Shown: in pieces, positions 1 through 7,297 of the stretch
Layout: each line of letters begins with the position of its first letter
Numbering within the stretch: position 1 is the first letter of the stretch
Position numbers and translations under genes: made by a program
The notes under the pieces: generated by a model
What the model saw: only the letters and a program-made list of their open reading frames with translations
The model's database searches: none
What the model was told of the DNA's origin: nothing
Assembly (NCBI RefSeq): GCF_000153925.1
Contig: NZ_DS264345.1
Coordinates: 248,001 to 312,000 of the forward strand
DNA length: 64,000 nucleotides
Reading direction: 5' to 3'
From: [Ruminococcus] torques ATCC 27756
GTDB taxonomy: Bacteria; Bacillota; Clostridia; Lachnospirales; Lachnospiraceae

Positions 1-16
1 GAGAGAAAAAATTTTA

Positions 17-369
17 CAAGAGCAAGATCCACCCATGTTTAACGTTATCGCGTTTCCACCTCCGTTCACCTTATGGGTGTTCTCTTGATGGGGAGTGACA
101 ATTCCCCATACCCTTGCTTATATAATTGGTTTACAAAAGAATTTGTTCGCATCACCATGTGTATTTTCAAATAGAAAAAGACATTCAATTACTTATTGAA
201 TGCCCAAAATAGAATTATGTTAATTATGATATTTTGCTGCGTACACCGCCGGTGTAGCTAATAAAAAAGTGGTTATGGGGAGGCCAGTTCCCCAGCAAGA
301 TAAAACTCCGGAATATTACGTATATGGAAGAATGACGATATGGTAATACCGGGGTGGATCTTGCTCTTG
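17..369. mobile_element. MITE-like element with 18-bp terminal inverted repeats
   Basis: Positions 17-34 and 352-369 are perfect 18-bp inverted repeats (outer sequence CAAGAGCAAGATCCACCC). The interior has no plausible gene but contains several hairpins: ATGGGGA/TCCCCAT at 88-94/103-109, enclosed by a GGGTGT/ATACCC pairing; TACACC/GGTGTA around 242-256; and TGGGGA/TCCCCA at 276-281/289-294. A 353-bp non-coding unit with terminal inverted repeats and internal palindromes fits a non-autonomous transposable element or the remains of an insertion sequence. No convincing target-site duplication is visible at the ends and I do not recognise the family. Confidence 0.5.
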
Positions 370-570
370 ATAATTTGAAAAAGAAAAAATGTAGAAAATA
401 CTTTTTTAGATAAGTGATATTCAGAGTGTGTTTGATTTTTTATGATACTCTTACAAAGTGATTCTGATAATTTTTGATTATAGCATTCTGTGTTTTAAAA
501 TTCAATTTTGAATTATAATTCTCAATCATACAAAATCGAAAATCAAATGCAATTTTTCAAAAGACAAGTA
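370..570. other. AT-rich intergenic stretch, no gene seen
   Basis: Between the inverted-repeat element and the promoter at 571 there is a very AT-rich stretch without a credible open reading frame. It includes a short palindrome (AATTCAATTTTGAATT, about 500-517). Nothing else in it can be assigned. Confidence 0.5.
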
Positions 571-599
571 TTGAGAAACAGAACTGCTTATACTATAAT
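571..599 (+). promoter_or_regulatory. Sigma-A promoter of the toxin/antitoxin-like operon
   Basis: TTGAGA (571-576) and TATAAT (594-599) are separated by exactly 17 bases, 24 bases upstream of the first gene of the 624-1426 cluster. A near-consensus vegetative promoter. No operator is obvious within it. Confidence 0.75.
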
Positions 600-623
600 T
601 TACTTATGTCAAAGTGGAGGAAT

Positions 624-854
624 ATGACAATGTCAGAATACGGATTTACTAAAAAAGATTGGGTTTTGTTCAGAGAGAAAATTGCAGACTGGCAAGAAGC
701 CTATATGGATAAGTTGAATAAAGAATATATTGAATTGCTAAATGGTGAAGGAACTCCTTCCGAAAAATTTTGGACTTTAGAAGAACGTATTCGCAATGAT
801 AAAAAAGATACCGGTGTACAGTTAAGAATGAGTCGTTCTGTATACTATTTATAA
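624..854 (+). CDS. Small hypothetical protein, probably C-terminally shortened
   Basis: A 76-residue charged soluble protein (74 residues if the ATG at 630 is used). The GGAGG at 616-620 favours 624 or 630 over the earlier ATG at 606. The start region reads MSEYGFTKKDW and the body is helical and rich in Lys/Glu, with no membrane segment or catalytic motif. From memory, similar Clostridia proteins are often labelled 'multidrug transporter' without basis and continue about 30 residues past the RMSRS motif; here the frame stops six codons after it. The C-terminus may therefore have been lost. It shares the promoter at 571 with the following DUF4258/antitoxin pair. Function unknown. Confidence 0.6.
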   Translation: MTMSEYGFTKKDWVLFREKIADWQEAYMDKLNKEYIELLNGEGTPSEKFWTLEERIRNDKKDTGVQLRMSRSVYYL

Positions 855-881
855 ATTGTAACAAAGTTAAGGAGGGCGCGA

Positions 882-1193
882 ATGAATTTAGAAATATATC
901 AAAAATTGTGTTCAGAATCAAAGGTTCTCTGGACATAGCATTGTCTGCAACGAATGCAGGAAAGAGATATCAGTCGTGCCGATGTAAAAAATGGAATTGC
1001 AACTGGTGAAATTATAGAAGACTACCCTGAAGATTATCCTAATCCAAGTTGCCTGATTTTTGGATATAATGTAAATGGACGAATTTTGCATATTGTTGCC
1101 GGATGTGATAATATAAATATATATATCATAACGGCATATTACCCAGATACAAAGAAATTTGAAAATGATTTAAAGACTCGAAGAAAGAGGTGA
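882..1193 (+). pseudogene. DUF4258 toxin-like gene interrupted by an in-frame TAG
   Basis: An AAGGAGGGCG ribosome binding site precedes the ATG at 882. The frame reads MNLEIYQKLCSESKVLWT, then TAG at 936-938, then HCLQRMQERDISRADVKNGI in the same frame down to the TGA at 1191-1193. The residues around the stop match the conserved start of DUF4258 domains (a WxxH..ERM..R.IS-type motif), where Lys is expected between WT and HC. One AAG-to-TAG change would therefore explain the stop. DUF4258 proteins are RelE-like putative toxins paired with YgiT/MqsA-type zinc-finger antitoxins, and such a gene follows directly. Translation could restart at the ATG at 954 but would lack the conserved N-terminus. 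Most likely an inactivated toxin. Confidence 0.75.
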
Positions 1194-1198
1194 TGGAT

Positions 1199-1426
1199 AT
1201 GTGTATGTATTGTAAAAATAGTACCACTTTCAATAGCACAACAACACACGTCGTAAACTATAAAAATTGTATTATTGTAATTAAAAATGTTCCATGCCTT
1301 GAATGTGATCAGTGTGGAGAAAAATATTATACAGACGAAGTTGCTGAACGCCTTGAATTGATTGTTAATATGGCGAAAAAATTAATGCAGGAAATTGCAG
1401 TTATTGATTATCCACAAGTAGCTTAA
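1199..1426 (+). CDS. YgiT/MqsA-type zinc-finger antitoxin
   Basis: 75 residues beginning MCMYCK. The AAAGAGG at 1184-1190 is 8 bases from this ATG, so it is preferred over the GTG at 1190 and ATG at 1193. Two Cys pairs (CMYC near the N-terminus and CLECDQCG about 30 residues later) form the zinc finger typical of the N-terminal half of MqsA/YgiT-type proteins; the rest is a short helical tail (VAERLELIVNMAKKLMQ). There is no C-terminal helix-turn-helix, so it probably binds the toxin rather than DNA. It directly follows the DUF4258 gene and looks intact although its partner is broken. A terminator hairpin follows at 1434. Confidence 0.8.
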   Translation: MCMYCKNSTTFNSTTTHVVNYKNCIIVIKNVPCLECDQCGEKYYTDEVAERLELIVNMAKKLMQEIAVIDYPQVA

Positions 1427-1433
1427 TAATTTC

Positions 1434-1498
1434 GGCGGAAATATCATTGATGGTATTTCCGCCATTTCTTTTTATATACTCTTCGCACTATTCATTCT
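1434..1498 (+). terminator. Terminator, copy A of a ~65-bp direct repeat
   Basis: A perfect 10-bp stem (GGCGGAAATA/TATTTCCGCC) with a 10-base loop is followed by a T-rich run. It ends the antitoxin operon and, read the other way, could serve the minus-strand exporter genes. The whole 65-bp segment, including the downstream TATATACTCTTCGCACTA stretch, recurs with about four differences at 7298-7361 in the same orientation. Confidence 0.85.
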
Positions 1499-1523
1499 AA
1501 ATGAATTATATTTTCTTAACTAT

Positions 1524-2267
1524 TTATTCCCACTTAAAGCATTTTACAGAAATCCCAAAACAAATGAATATAACAGCTCCCATAAATCCAACAGGAAGCA
1601 AAACGTTTTCGATTGGCAATCCAAGAAATGTTGCTTTCATTAATTGAATACCTTGTGTCAAAGGAAACATACTGATGATCTTCTGCATAGCAGCAGGCAT
1701 AACTTCAAACGGAAGTGTTGTCCCAGAAAAAATCAGCATAGGAAAATACAAGATACAGGCAATGACACTTGCACTTTTCATATTTTTAGCAATACCGCCG
1801 ACTAACAGACCAATGCTTAACGTAGATACCATAGTCAGCAACCAACTTCCCAAAAATAAAAGCAAAGAACCATGTATCTTTATTTTCCAGAACAGCATAG
1901 CAAATAGGAACAAAGTGAGCATGGATACCACGCAATATATGACATAAATTGTAAACTCCACGACAAGCAATTTTACCGGATTGACAGGGGTAACTTTAAA
2001 ACGCTTTAAAATTTTTCGTTCTCTGTATTCTGATACCACAAGGGGTAACCCCATGAGTCCTCCAGCACAAATGGAAATACAACAAAGCGCCCCAAAGGAT
2101 TGCTCCAAAAAAGTGTATGCGGTTCCATCAGCAGCAGGTTTTGTGCCGTAAATAAATCCGAGAATAATCAATACGACTAATGGTATGATAACGGCAAATA
2201 TAACCATATTCATGTTTCTAATATTGAGTTTTAGCTCATTCTTTAAAAGTGTTACAAATGATTTCAT
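1524..2267 (-). CDS. ABC-2 type exporter permease
   Basis: 247 residues with about six hydrophobic segments: one near residues 20-42, then five between roughly 55 and 243. The layout is that of an ABC-2 type transporter such as drug or bacteriocin efflux permeases, ending in a short charged tail. The motif LVVSEYRERKILKRFKVTPV between the second and third segments is the coupling-helix signature of this family. The gene starts 4 bp inside the end of the ATPase gene, so the two are translationally coupled and form an exporter (probably a dimer of each). Substrate unknown. Expression is likely controlled by the MerR-type regulator encoded just upstream. Confidence 0.88.
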   Translation of the reverse strand: MKSFVTLLKNELKLNIRNMNMVIFAVIIPLVVLIILGFIYGTKPAADGTAYTFLEQSFGALCCISICAGGLMGLPLVVSEYRERKILKRFKVTPVNPVKLLVVEFTIYVIYCVVSMLTLFLFAMLFWKIKIHGSLLLFLGSWLLTMVSTLSIGLLVGGIAKNMKSASVIACILYFPMLIFSGTTLPFEVMPAAMQKIISMFPLTQGIQLMKATFLGLPIENVLLPVGFMGAVIFICFGISVKCFKWE

Positions 2268-2986
2268 TCTTCTACCACCTCTCCGAAAAGCATAAGGTAA
2301 GCGTCTTCAAATTTTTCGCAGCCGCTGGCTTTCTTTGCCTGTTCAACAGTTCCGTAAAATACAGCCTTTCCTTTTTTCAGAATACATATCTCGTCACATA
2401 AAGCTTCCACTTCATCCATGAAATGAGAAGTCAAAAAGATTGTCAATCCGTTGTCCTTTAATTCCGACAGGATTTTCCAAACATCACGCCGGGCTTTTGT
2501 ATCAAGTCCGGTAGTCAGCTCATCAAGAAACACAAGCTTCGGATTTGGAATTAGAGCAAGTACAATAAATAAACGTTGGCGTTCTCCACCAGACAGATTT
2601 TTGACTGCATGATCAATCTTGCTTCCGATCCCGAATTTCTCACAAAGTGTTTTCCAATCTGCCGGAGCCTTGTATAAGCAGGCTGTTTCATCGCATAACT
2701 CGGAAACCTTGATTTCCGGCTGATAATTGTTTTCCTGAAACTGTACGCCGACATTTTGGAACAAGCGGCGTCTGTCTTCTTTCGGGTTCAAACCTAAGAC
2801 GGATACCGTTCCGCTGTCTGCCTTTTTTGTTCCTAAGATACATTCAATCGTTGTACTTTTCCCTGCGCCGTTTGCGCCAAGCAGCCCGTAAACGGTGCCG
2901 TATTTTACGGATAGACTGATTTGGTCTATTGCAAGCAGATTGCCATAACTTTTTGACAACTGCTCGACTTTGATTGCAGTTTGCAT
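2264..2986 (-). CDS. ABC exporter ATP-binding protein
   Basis: 240 residues with a complete nucleotide-binding domain: Walker A GANGAGKST near residue 38, Q-loop in VGVQFQENNY, signature LSGGERQRL, Walker B LVFLDELTTGLD and the switch His in LTSHFMDE. The usual DEPT is DELT here, a conservative variation. A strong CAGGAGG lies 8 bases before the ATG. It belongs to the CcmA/drug-exporter class and powers the adjacent ABC-2 permease. Its promoter has a MerR-type dyad matching that of the regulator gene, implying joint control. Confidence 0.92.
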   Translation of the reverse strand: MQTAIKVEQLSKSYGNLLAIDQISLSVKYGTVYGLLGANGAGKSTTIECILGTKKADSGTVSVLGLNPKEDRRRLFQNVGVQFQENNYQPEIKVSELCDETACLYKAPADWKTLCEKFGIGSKIDHAVKNLSGGERQRLFIVLALIPNPKLVFLDELTTGLDTKARRDVWKILSELKDNGLTIFLTSHFMDEVEALCDEICILKKGKAVFYGTVEQAKKASGCEKFEDAYLMLFGEVVEE

Positions 2987-3010
2987 AGTAATACCTCCTG
3001 GTTTATTTTT

Positions 3011-3060
3011 CTCTATAAAAATACCACCAACGATAACATTGGTGGCAAAGTGTAGGGTTT
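3011..3060 (-). promoter_or_regulatory. MerR-type promoter/operator of the ABC exporter
   Basis: Read on the minus strand: AAACCCTACACT, then TTGCCA (3048-3043), a 19-base spacer, then TATTTT (3023-3018). The over-long 19-base spacer with a dyad around it (CCACCAA, 8 bases, TTGGTGG) is the hallmark of MerR-activated promoters. About 50 bp aligns with the promoter of the merR-like gene at 3820-3870, so both are probably bound by the same protein. Confidence 0.7.
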
Positions 3061-3802
3061 ATGAAAATAAGATTTTCATTTCTTGCAACATTTCTAAAAG
3101 AAATTTTGCATTTGTTTCCGCATCTGAAAGGGATATGATAAGTCTATCGCAAACAGAAATAATATCTTCCGTCTGTTTTGGGGTATTTAATGCAACACGA
3201 ATGTCTGTGTTGGGATTTTTAGATAATTGCTGCAAAAGCCGTCGGATTGCTTCTAAAGAATAATTTGCACATCTTAATGAGCGAATGATTTTTAGCCGCT
3301 GTATATCCTCGTCCGTATAAACACGATACCCGTTATTTTTTCGCTTAACAGTAAGCAGACCGTTCATTTCCCAATTTCGGAGTGTATCCATAGAAATATC
3401 AAGTAGATTTGATACGTCTTTCCGTTTCAGATTGTGTGAGTTTTCCTGCGCACCGCCGGACAAAAGCTGTTTCACAATCTTAATTGCTTCTTCGGCATTT
3501 CGTCGTTCCTGTCTAAGCTGCTTTAAGTATTCCTCTGTCAGTATGATTGCTGTGTCGAACTCACCCGCAGCAGACACCGTAACCATTCGTACAATTTTCT
3601 TTCTCAAACCATTTTGCAATACTTCTACTTGAAACGCCAGCCGTATTAATTTGCATTGCCATATATGAAAATCTGTAAATACGCGATAACCATTTGACAG
3701 CCGTTCCGGTTTGGGTATCAACTTCATTTTTTCATATAAGCGAACTGTATTTGGATGTACTCCAATCATTGCAGCAACTTCCGCAGTTTTATATGTAGCC
3801 AT
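3059..3802 (-). CDS. MerR-family regulator with two HTH domains
   Basis: 247 residues. Two MerR-type winged-helix domains are visible: residues 1-70 (YKTAEVAAMIGVHPNTVRLYEK, GYRVFTDFHI) and about 124-195 (KRKDVSNLLDISMDTLRNWE, GYRVYTDEDIQRLKIIRSL), followed by a helical C-terminal part. Tandem MerR domains in one chain are less common than the single-HTH form and could let a monomer bind a dyad or two sites. There is no Cys cluster for metal, so a drug or other organic ligand is more likely. It lies directly upstream of the exporter, and the shared operator suggests autoregulation plus control of the exporter. Confidence 0.85.
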   Translation of the reverse strand: MATYKTAEVAAMIGVHPNTVRLYEKMKLIPKPERLSNGYRVFTDFHIWQCKLIRLAFQVEVLQNGLRKKIVRMVTVSAAGEFDTAIILTEEYLKQLRQERRNAEEAIKIVKQLLSGGAQENSHNLKRKDVSNLLDISMDTLRNWEMNGLLTVKRKNNGYRVYTDEDIQRLKIIRSLRCANYSLEAIRRLLQQLSKNPNTDIRVALNTPKQTEDIISVCDRLIISLSDAETNAKFLLEMLQEMKILFS

Positions 3803-3819
3803 TATTTCTCGCCTCCATT

Positions 3820-3870
3820 CTCTTAAGAATATACCACAATCGAAAAGTCTGGTGTTATAGTGTAGGGTTT
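3820..3870 (-). promoter_or_regulatory. MerR-type promoter/operator of the regulator gene
   Basis: On the minus strand AAACCCTACACT is followed by ATAACA (3858-3853), 19 bases, and TATATT (3833-3828). The dyad between the boxes is imperfect (ACACCA ... TTGTGGT). Alignment with 3011-3060 shows the same CCCTACACT block, the same 19-base spacing and a shared TCG core, which indicates duplication or co-evolution of a binding site. Confidence 0.65.
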
Positions 3871-3923
3871 ATTATATTATAGCTGTTTGAAAAGCGAAAC
3901 AGTAAGATAGGAGCTTTTATCAC

Positions 3924-3975
3924 TTGACAAGTAAACGACTGTTCACTATACTATTCAAGTAAACAATCGTTTACT
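3924..3975 (+). promoter_or_regulatory. Promoter with two TetR-type operators
   Basis: TTGACA (3924-3929), a 17-base spacer and TATACT (3947-3952) form a strong vegetative promoter. Operator 1 (3930-3947, AGTAAAC...GTTCACT) fills the spacer; operator 2 (3958-3975, AGTAAAC AATC GTTTACT) has perfect 7-bp arms and overlaps the likely transcription start. The two sites are 28 bp apart centre to centre. This is a classical tightly repressed layout for the TetR protein encoded immediately downstream. Confidence 0.85.
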
Positions 3976-3992
3976 AATTGGAGGCTATGATG

Positions 3993-4610
3993 ATGAATAC
4001 GAAGGAAAAAATATTAGTGGCTGCTTTACGGCTGTTTGCTGTTAATGGATATGAGGCAGTATCTGTAAGTCAGATTGCAGGAGAATTAGGTATAACCAAG
4101 GGCGCTTTATATAAACATTATAAAAACAAAAGAGATATTTTTAACTGTATATTTGAATACGTTTGCCGACTGGATGTGGAACGCTCTCGAAAAAGCGGCG
4201 TCCCGGAACAGGATTATTCGGATATGCCGGAGGCTTTTTCCCATGTATCCGCAAAAAGTTTAGGCAATTATATGAAAGAGCAGTTCCGCTATTGGAGTGA
4301 AGATGAAATTGCTTGTAATTTTCGTAAAATGCTTACTCTGGAACAATACAAATCTCCGGAAATGAGTGCTTTATATCAAAAAGTTCTTGTCAGCGGACCT
4401 TTGGAGTATATTGAAAATTTACTTTGCGAGATGTCAAAAGAACAGGAGAAACTGCTGCCCTCTCCCCATGCATTGGCAATCGAGTTTTATTCTCCCTTTT
4501 ATCTTCTGCTCAGTATGTCAGATGGGACAGATTGTAAAGAAACAAAAGAAGAAATCGCCCAAAGGTATATGCGTTATATCGATGATTTCTTCCAAAAATA
4601 TTTTTCATAA
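3993..4610 (+). CDS. TetR-family repressor
   Basis: 205 residues from the third of three consecutive ATGs, chosen because TTGGAGG (3978-3984) is 8 bases away. The N-terminal 50 residues are a textbook TetR helix-turn-helix (KEKILVAALRLFAVNGYEAV, QIAGELGITKGALYKHYKNK); the C-terminal ~150 residues are the helical ligand-binding and dimer domain. Two matching palindromes lie in its own promoter, so autorepression is expected. It heads an operon with RsgA, a GNAT acetyltransferase and a GrpB-deaminase fusion, which suggests the operon is induced by a small toxic ligand. The ligand cannot be read from sequence. Confidence 0.9.
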   Translation: MNTKEKILVAALRLFAVNGYEAVSVSQIAGELGITKGALYKHYKNKRDIFNCIFEYVCRLDVERSRKSGVPEQDYSDMPEAFSHVSAKSLGNYMKEQFRYWSEDEIACNFRKMLTLEQYKSPEMSALYQKVLVSGPLEYIENLLCEMSKEQEKLLPSPHALAIEFYSPFYLLLSMSDGTDCKETKEEIAQRYMRYIDDFFQKYFS

Positions 4611-4635
4611 AACGGAAAGAAGAAAGGAAATAAGA

Positions 4636-5697
4636 ATGAACAATTTCATCAACATAAAACAATACGGATTTTCTGAAATGTTTTCAAAGGAAATCCCACA
4701 AGATAGTCCATTAGAACCGGCGCGTGTTCTTTCACAGGAAAAAGGGTTCTATCGGATCATAACAGACAAAGGAGAAAAATTGGCGGAAGTATCCGGAAAG
4801 TTCCGGTATCAAGCCACATTTTCTTCAGAATATCCTGCCGTTGGAGATTTTGTACTGGTAAATTGGAATGAATCCGGCAACAGCGCAATTATCGAATCTC
4901 TGCTGCCGCGAAAAAGCGCTTTTATCCGAAAAGCAGCAGGAGAACCTCAACAGGAACAGATTGTTGCTGCAAATATCGATACGATATTTCTTTGCATGGC
5001 ATTAAACAATGATTTTAACATCAGAAGGTTAGAACGATATCTTTCCATTGCATGGGACAGCTGCGCTATGCCTGTTGTGGTGCTGACAAAATCTGATCTG
5101 TGTGATGATTTAGATTATAAACTTTCTGAAGTCTCTTCCATTGCTTTTGGGCTGGATATTTTGGTTACAACTTCAACAGAAGAAAATGGATACAGGGAAC
5201 TTCTGCCATTTATTTCGGAGGGAAAAACAATTGCGTTTATCGGTTCTTCCGGCGTGGGAAAATCTACTCTTATCAATCTTCTATTGGGTAAAGAGCAGCT
5301 GAAAACGAACGGACTACGCAATGACGATAAAGGCAGGCACACCACAACTCACAGAGAATTGTTTTTACTTCCTTCCGGCGGTATGGTCATCGACACTCCG
5401 GGTATGCGTGAATTGGGAATGTGGGATAACGATACAGGAATTGATAGAACCTTTACAGAAATTGAAACGCTTGCATCTCAATGTAAATTCCGTAATTGTA
5501 CCCATAAAAATGAGCCGGGATGCGCAGTTTTAAAAGCGCTGGAAACGGGCGAACTGGAAATTGACCGCTGGAATTCTTATCAAAAACTAAAAGCTGAAAG
5601 CAGCTACATAGAAGATAAAGAAAGTTATCTGATTGCAAAAGGAAAACGCGAAAAAGAAATTTCCAAGTTAATAAAAAAAATGCCGATCAGAGTATAA
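4636..5697 (+). CDS. rsgA: Ribosome small subunit-dependent GTPase A (RsgA/YjeQ)
   Basis: 353 residues from the ATG after AAAGGAAATAAGA; the open frame extends upstream but lacks a start signal. The order of GTPase motifs is circularly permuted as in RsgA: G4 TKSD (about residue 151), G1 GSSGVGKST (about 203), G3 DTPGM, then the C-terminal zinc knuckle CKFRNCTHKNEPGC (Cys about 283, 288, 296 and His about 290). An N-terminal OB-like segment precedes it. RsgA matures and checks the 30S subunit. Here it sits 25 bases after a TetR gene in an accessory block rather than in the usual prpC-prkC-rsgA context, so it may be an extra, inducible copy tied to ribosome stress. Confidence 0.93.
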   Translation: MNNFINIKQYGFSEMFSKEIPQDSPLEPARVLSQEKGFYRIITDKGEKLAEVSGKFRYQATFSSEYPAVGDFVLVNWNESGNSAIIESLLPRKSAFIRKAAGEPQQEQIVAANIDTIFLCMALNNDFNIRRLERYLSIAWDSCAMPVVVLTKSDLCDDLDYKLSEVSSIAFGLDILVTTSTEENGYRELLPFISEGKTIAFIGSSGVGKSTLINLLLGKEQLKTNGLRNDDKGRHTTTHRELFLLPSGGMVIDTPGMRELGMWDNDTGIDRTFTEIETLASQCKFRNCTHKNEPGCAVLKALETGELEIDRWNSYQKLKAESSYIEDKESYLIAKGKREKEISKLIKKMPIRV

Positions 5698-5714
5698 AGA
5701 GGAGCAGTTATCTT

Positions 5715-6362
5715 ATGAAAGAAAATGTTATTATAAGAAATGAACGAAAAGAAGATTGGGAAATTGTAGAAACTATCACAAGACAAGCCTTCTATAATCT
5801 TTATGTACCGGGATGTGTAGAACATTACTTAGTTCACAATATGCGAGAACATGAAGACTTTATTTCAGAACTGGATTTTGTTTTGGAGCTGAACGGTAAT
5901 GTCATTGGCAATATCATGTACACAAAAGCAAAACTAATTGACGAAAATAAAAACAAAAAAGATATTTTAACATTCGGTCCGATTAGTATTCATCCGGCTT
6001 ATCAAAGGATGGGCTACGGAAAAATGCTTATAGAACATTCATTCCAGGCAGCCATACAGTTAGGCTATGATACGATTGTTATCTTTGGAAGTCCTGCCAA
6101 CTATATCAGTCGTGGATTTAAAAGCTGTAAAAAATATAATGTTTGTATTGAAAACGGGAAATACCCTGCGGCAATGATGGTCAAAGAATTGATTCCTCAT
6201 GTACTGGATGGTCATAAGTGGATTTATCAGGAGAGTCCTGTTATGGCGATCAGCGAAGAAGCAGCGGCACACTATGATAGCACATTAGAACCAATAGAAA
6301 AGAAGTATCTTTCAAGTCAAGAGGAATTTTATATTATGAGTCATTCTTTTGTGGAAGAATAG
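5715..6362 (+). CDS. GNAT-family N-acetyltransferase
   Basis: 215 residues. The N-terminal ~150 residues form a GNAT fold, with the acetyl-CoA binding motif in SIHPAYQRMGYGKMLIEH (R-x-x-G-x-G/A type, about residues 93-110), preceded by GNIMYTKAKL and followed by YDTIVIFGSPANYISRGF. The C-terminal ~60 residues (DGHKWIYQESP...) extend beyond the minimal domain. A GAGGAG lies just before the ATG, 17 bases after rsgA, so it belongs to the TetR operon. The substrate is not evident; GNAT members in TetR-controlled cassettes often acetylate antibiotics or amino-group metabolites, but this is inference. Confidence 0.87.
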   Translation: MKENVIIRNERKEDWEIVETITRQAFYNLYVPGCVEHYLVHNMREHEDFISELDFVLELNGNVIGNIMYTKAKLIDENKNKKDILTFGPISIHPAYQRMGYGKMLIEHSFQAAIQLGYDTIVIFGSPANYISRGFKSCKKYNVCIENGKYPAAMMVKELIPHVLDGHKWIYQESPVMAISEEAAAHYDSTLEPIEKKYLSSQEEFYIMSHSFVEE

Positions 6363-6393
6363 AAAATTGGATTTGAGATAGGAGGTATCAATC

Positions 6394-7293
6394 ATGAGTC
6401 AACATATTACAGTTGTAGACTATAATCCTTTATGGCCAAAAAAATATGAAGAAGAAGCTTTACTAATTAAGGATATTCTCGCAGATAACTGCGTTGCCAT
6501 TTATCATATCGGGAGTACGTCTGTCGAAGGTTTAGCCGCAAAACCTATTATAGATATTATGGCAGCAGTACAAAATCTTGAAAAGGTTGACGATGCTGCA
6601 GAAGCCTTTTCTAAAATAGGTTATGAATATCTCGGCGAATTTGGGATAGCAGGCAGACGGTATCTTCGTAAGGGTGGAGATGAGAGAACTCATCAAATTC
6701 ATATCTTTCAAACAGAGGATTGGAATAATATTGGAAGACATCTTGCCTTTCGTGACTATATGCGTACTCATAAAAAAGAACGAGACGAATATGCAAAAAT
6801 CAAAAAAGTTCTTGCACAGAAATTCCCTTATGATATTGATGGATATTGTGACGGAAAAGAAGAATTTGTGCGTAAAATTGAGAAACTCGCTCTCTCCCAA
6901 TTTGATGGAACATGGGATAAAATGTACCTTGCGGCACGAAATGTACAGAAAAAAAGAGAGATTTCTCCGCTTGTAGAGGCTGGCGGCGTCTCCGCTGCAA
7001 TTCTTACTGAAAAAGGGAATATCTATGTTGGTGTTTGTATCGATACTGCTTGCTCTTTGGGAATGTGTGCAGAAAGAAATGCGATTGCCAATATGATTAC
7101 AAATGGCGAGAATGGCATTTGTCGATTGATAGCGGTTGATCGGAATGGAAAAGCAATCCCGCCTTGTGGTGCCTGCCGGGAATTTATGGTACAGTTAATG
7201 CCGGACCATTATCACTCTATTCAGATCATGATGGATTATGAAAATAAAAAAATGGTTACATTAGGAGATATCACTCCTAACTGGTGGATATAA
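6394..7293 (+). CDS. GrpB (UPF0157) / cytidine deaminase-like fusion protein
   Basis: 299 residues with two domains. Residues 1-170 are a GrpB/UPF0157 domain (VVDYNPLWPKKYEEEA, IYHIGSTSVEGLAAKPIIDI), a nucleotidyltransferase-like fold. Residues about 175-299 are a cytidine deaminase-like zinc domain: CAERNA supplies one Cys and the catalytic Glu, PPCGACREF the other two Cys ligands, and VEAGGVSAAILTEKGNIYVG the substrate-side strand. The second domain resembles both housekeeping cytidine deaminase and blasticidin S deaminase. A perfect AGGAGG precedes the ATG. Last gene of the TetR operon; the fusion suggests modification of a nucleoside or nucleotide-like compound. The function of the combination is not known to me. 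Confidence 0.85.
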   Translation: MSQHITVVDYNPLWPKKYEEEALLIKDILADNCVAIYHIGSTSVEGLAAKPIIDIMAAVQNLEKVDDAAEAFSKIGYEYLGEFGIAGRRYLRKGGDERTHQIHIFQTEDWNNIGRHLAFRDYMRTHKKERDEYAKIKKVLAQKFPYDIDGYCDGKEEFVRKIEKLALSQFDGTWDKMYLAARNVQKKREISPLVEAGGVSAAILTEKGNIYVGVCIDTACSLGMCAERNAIANMITNGENGICRLIAVDRNGKAIPPCGACREFMVQLMPDHYHSIQIMMDYENKKMVTLGDITPNWWI

Positions 7294-7297
7294 GTAT

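Noticed and set aside
4366-4635. N-terminal extension of RsgA by 90 residues
   Set aside because: The extra stretch is the out-of-frame shadow of the TetR gene and the RsgA family start fits the ATG at 4636.
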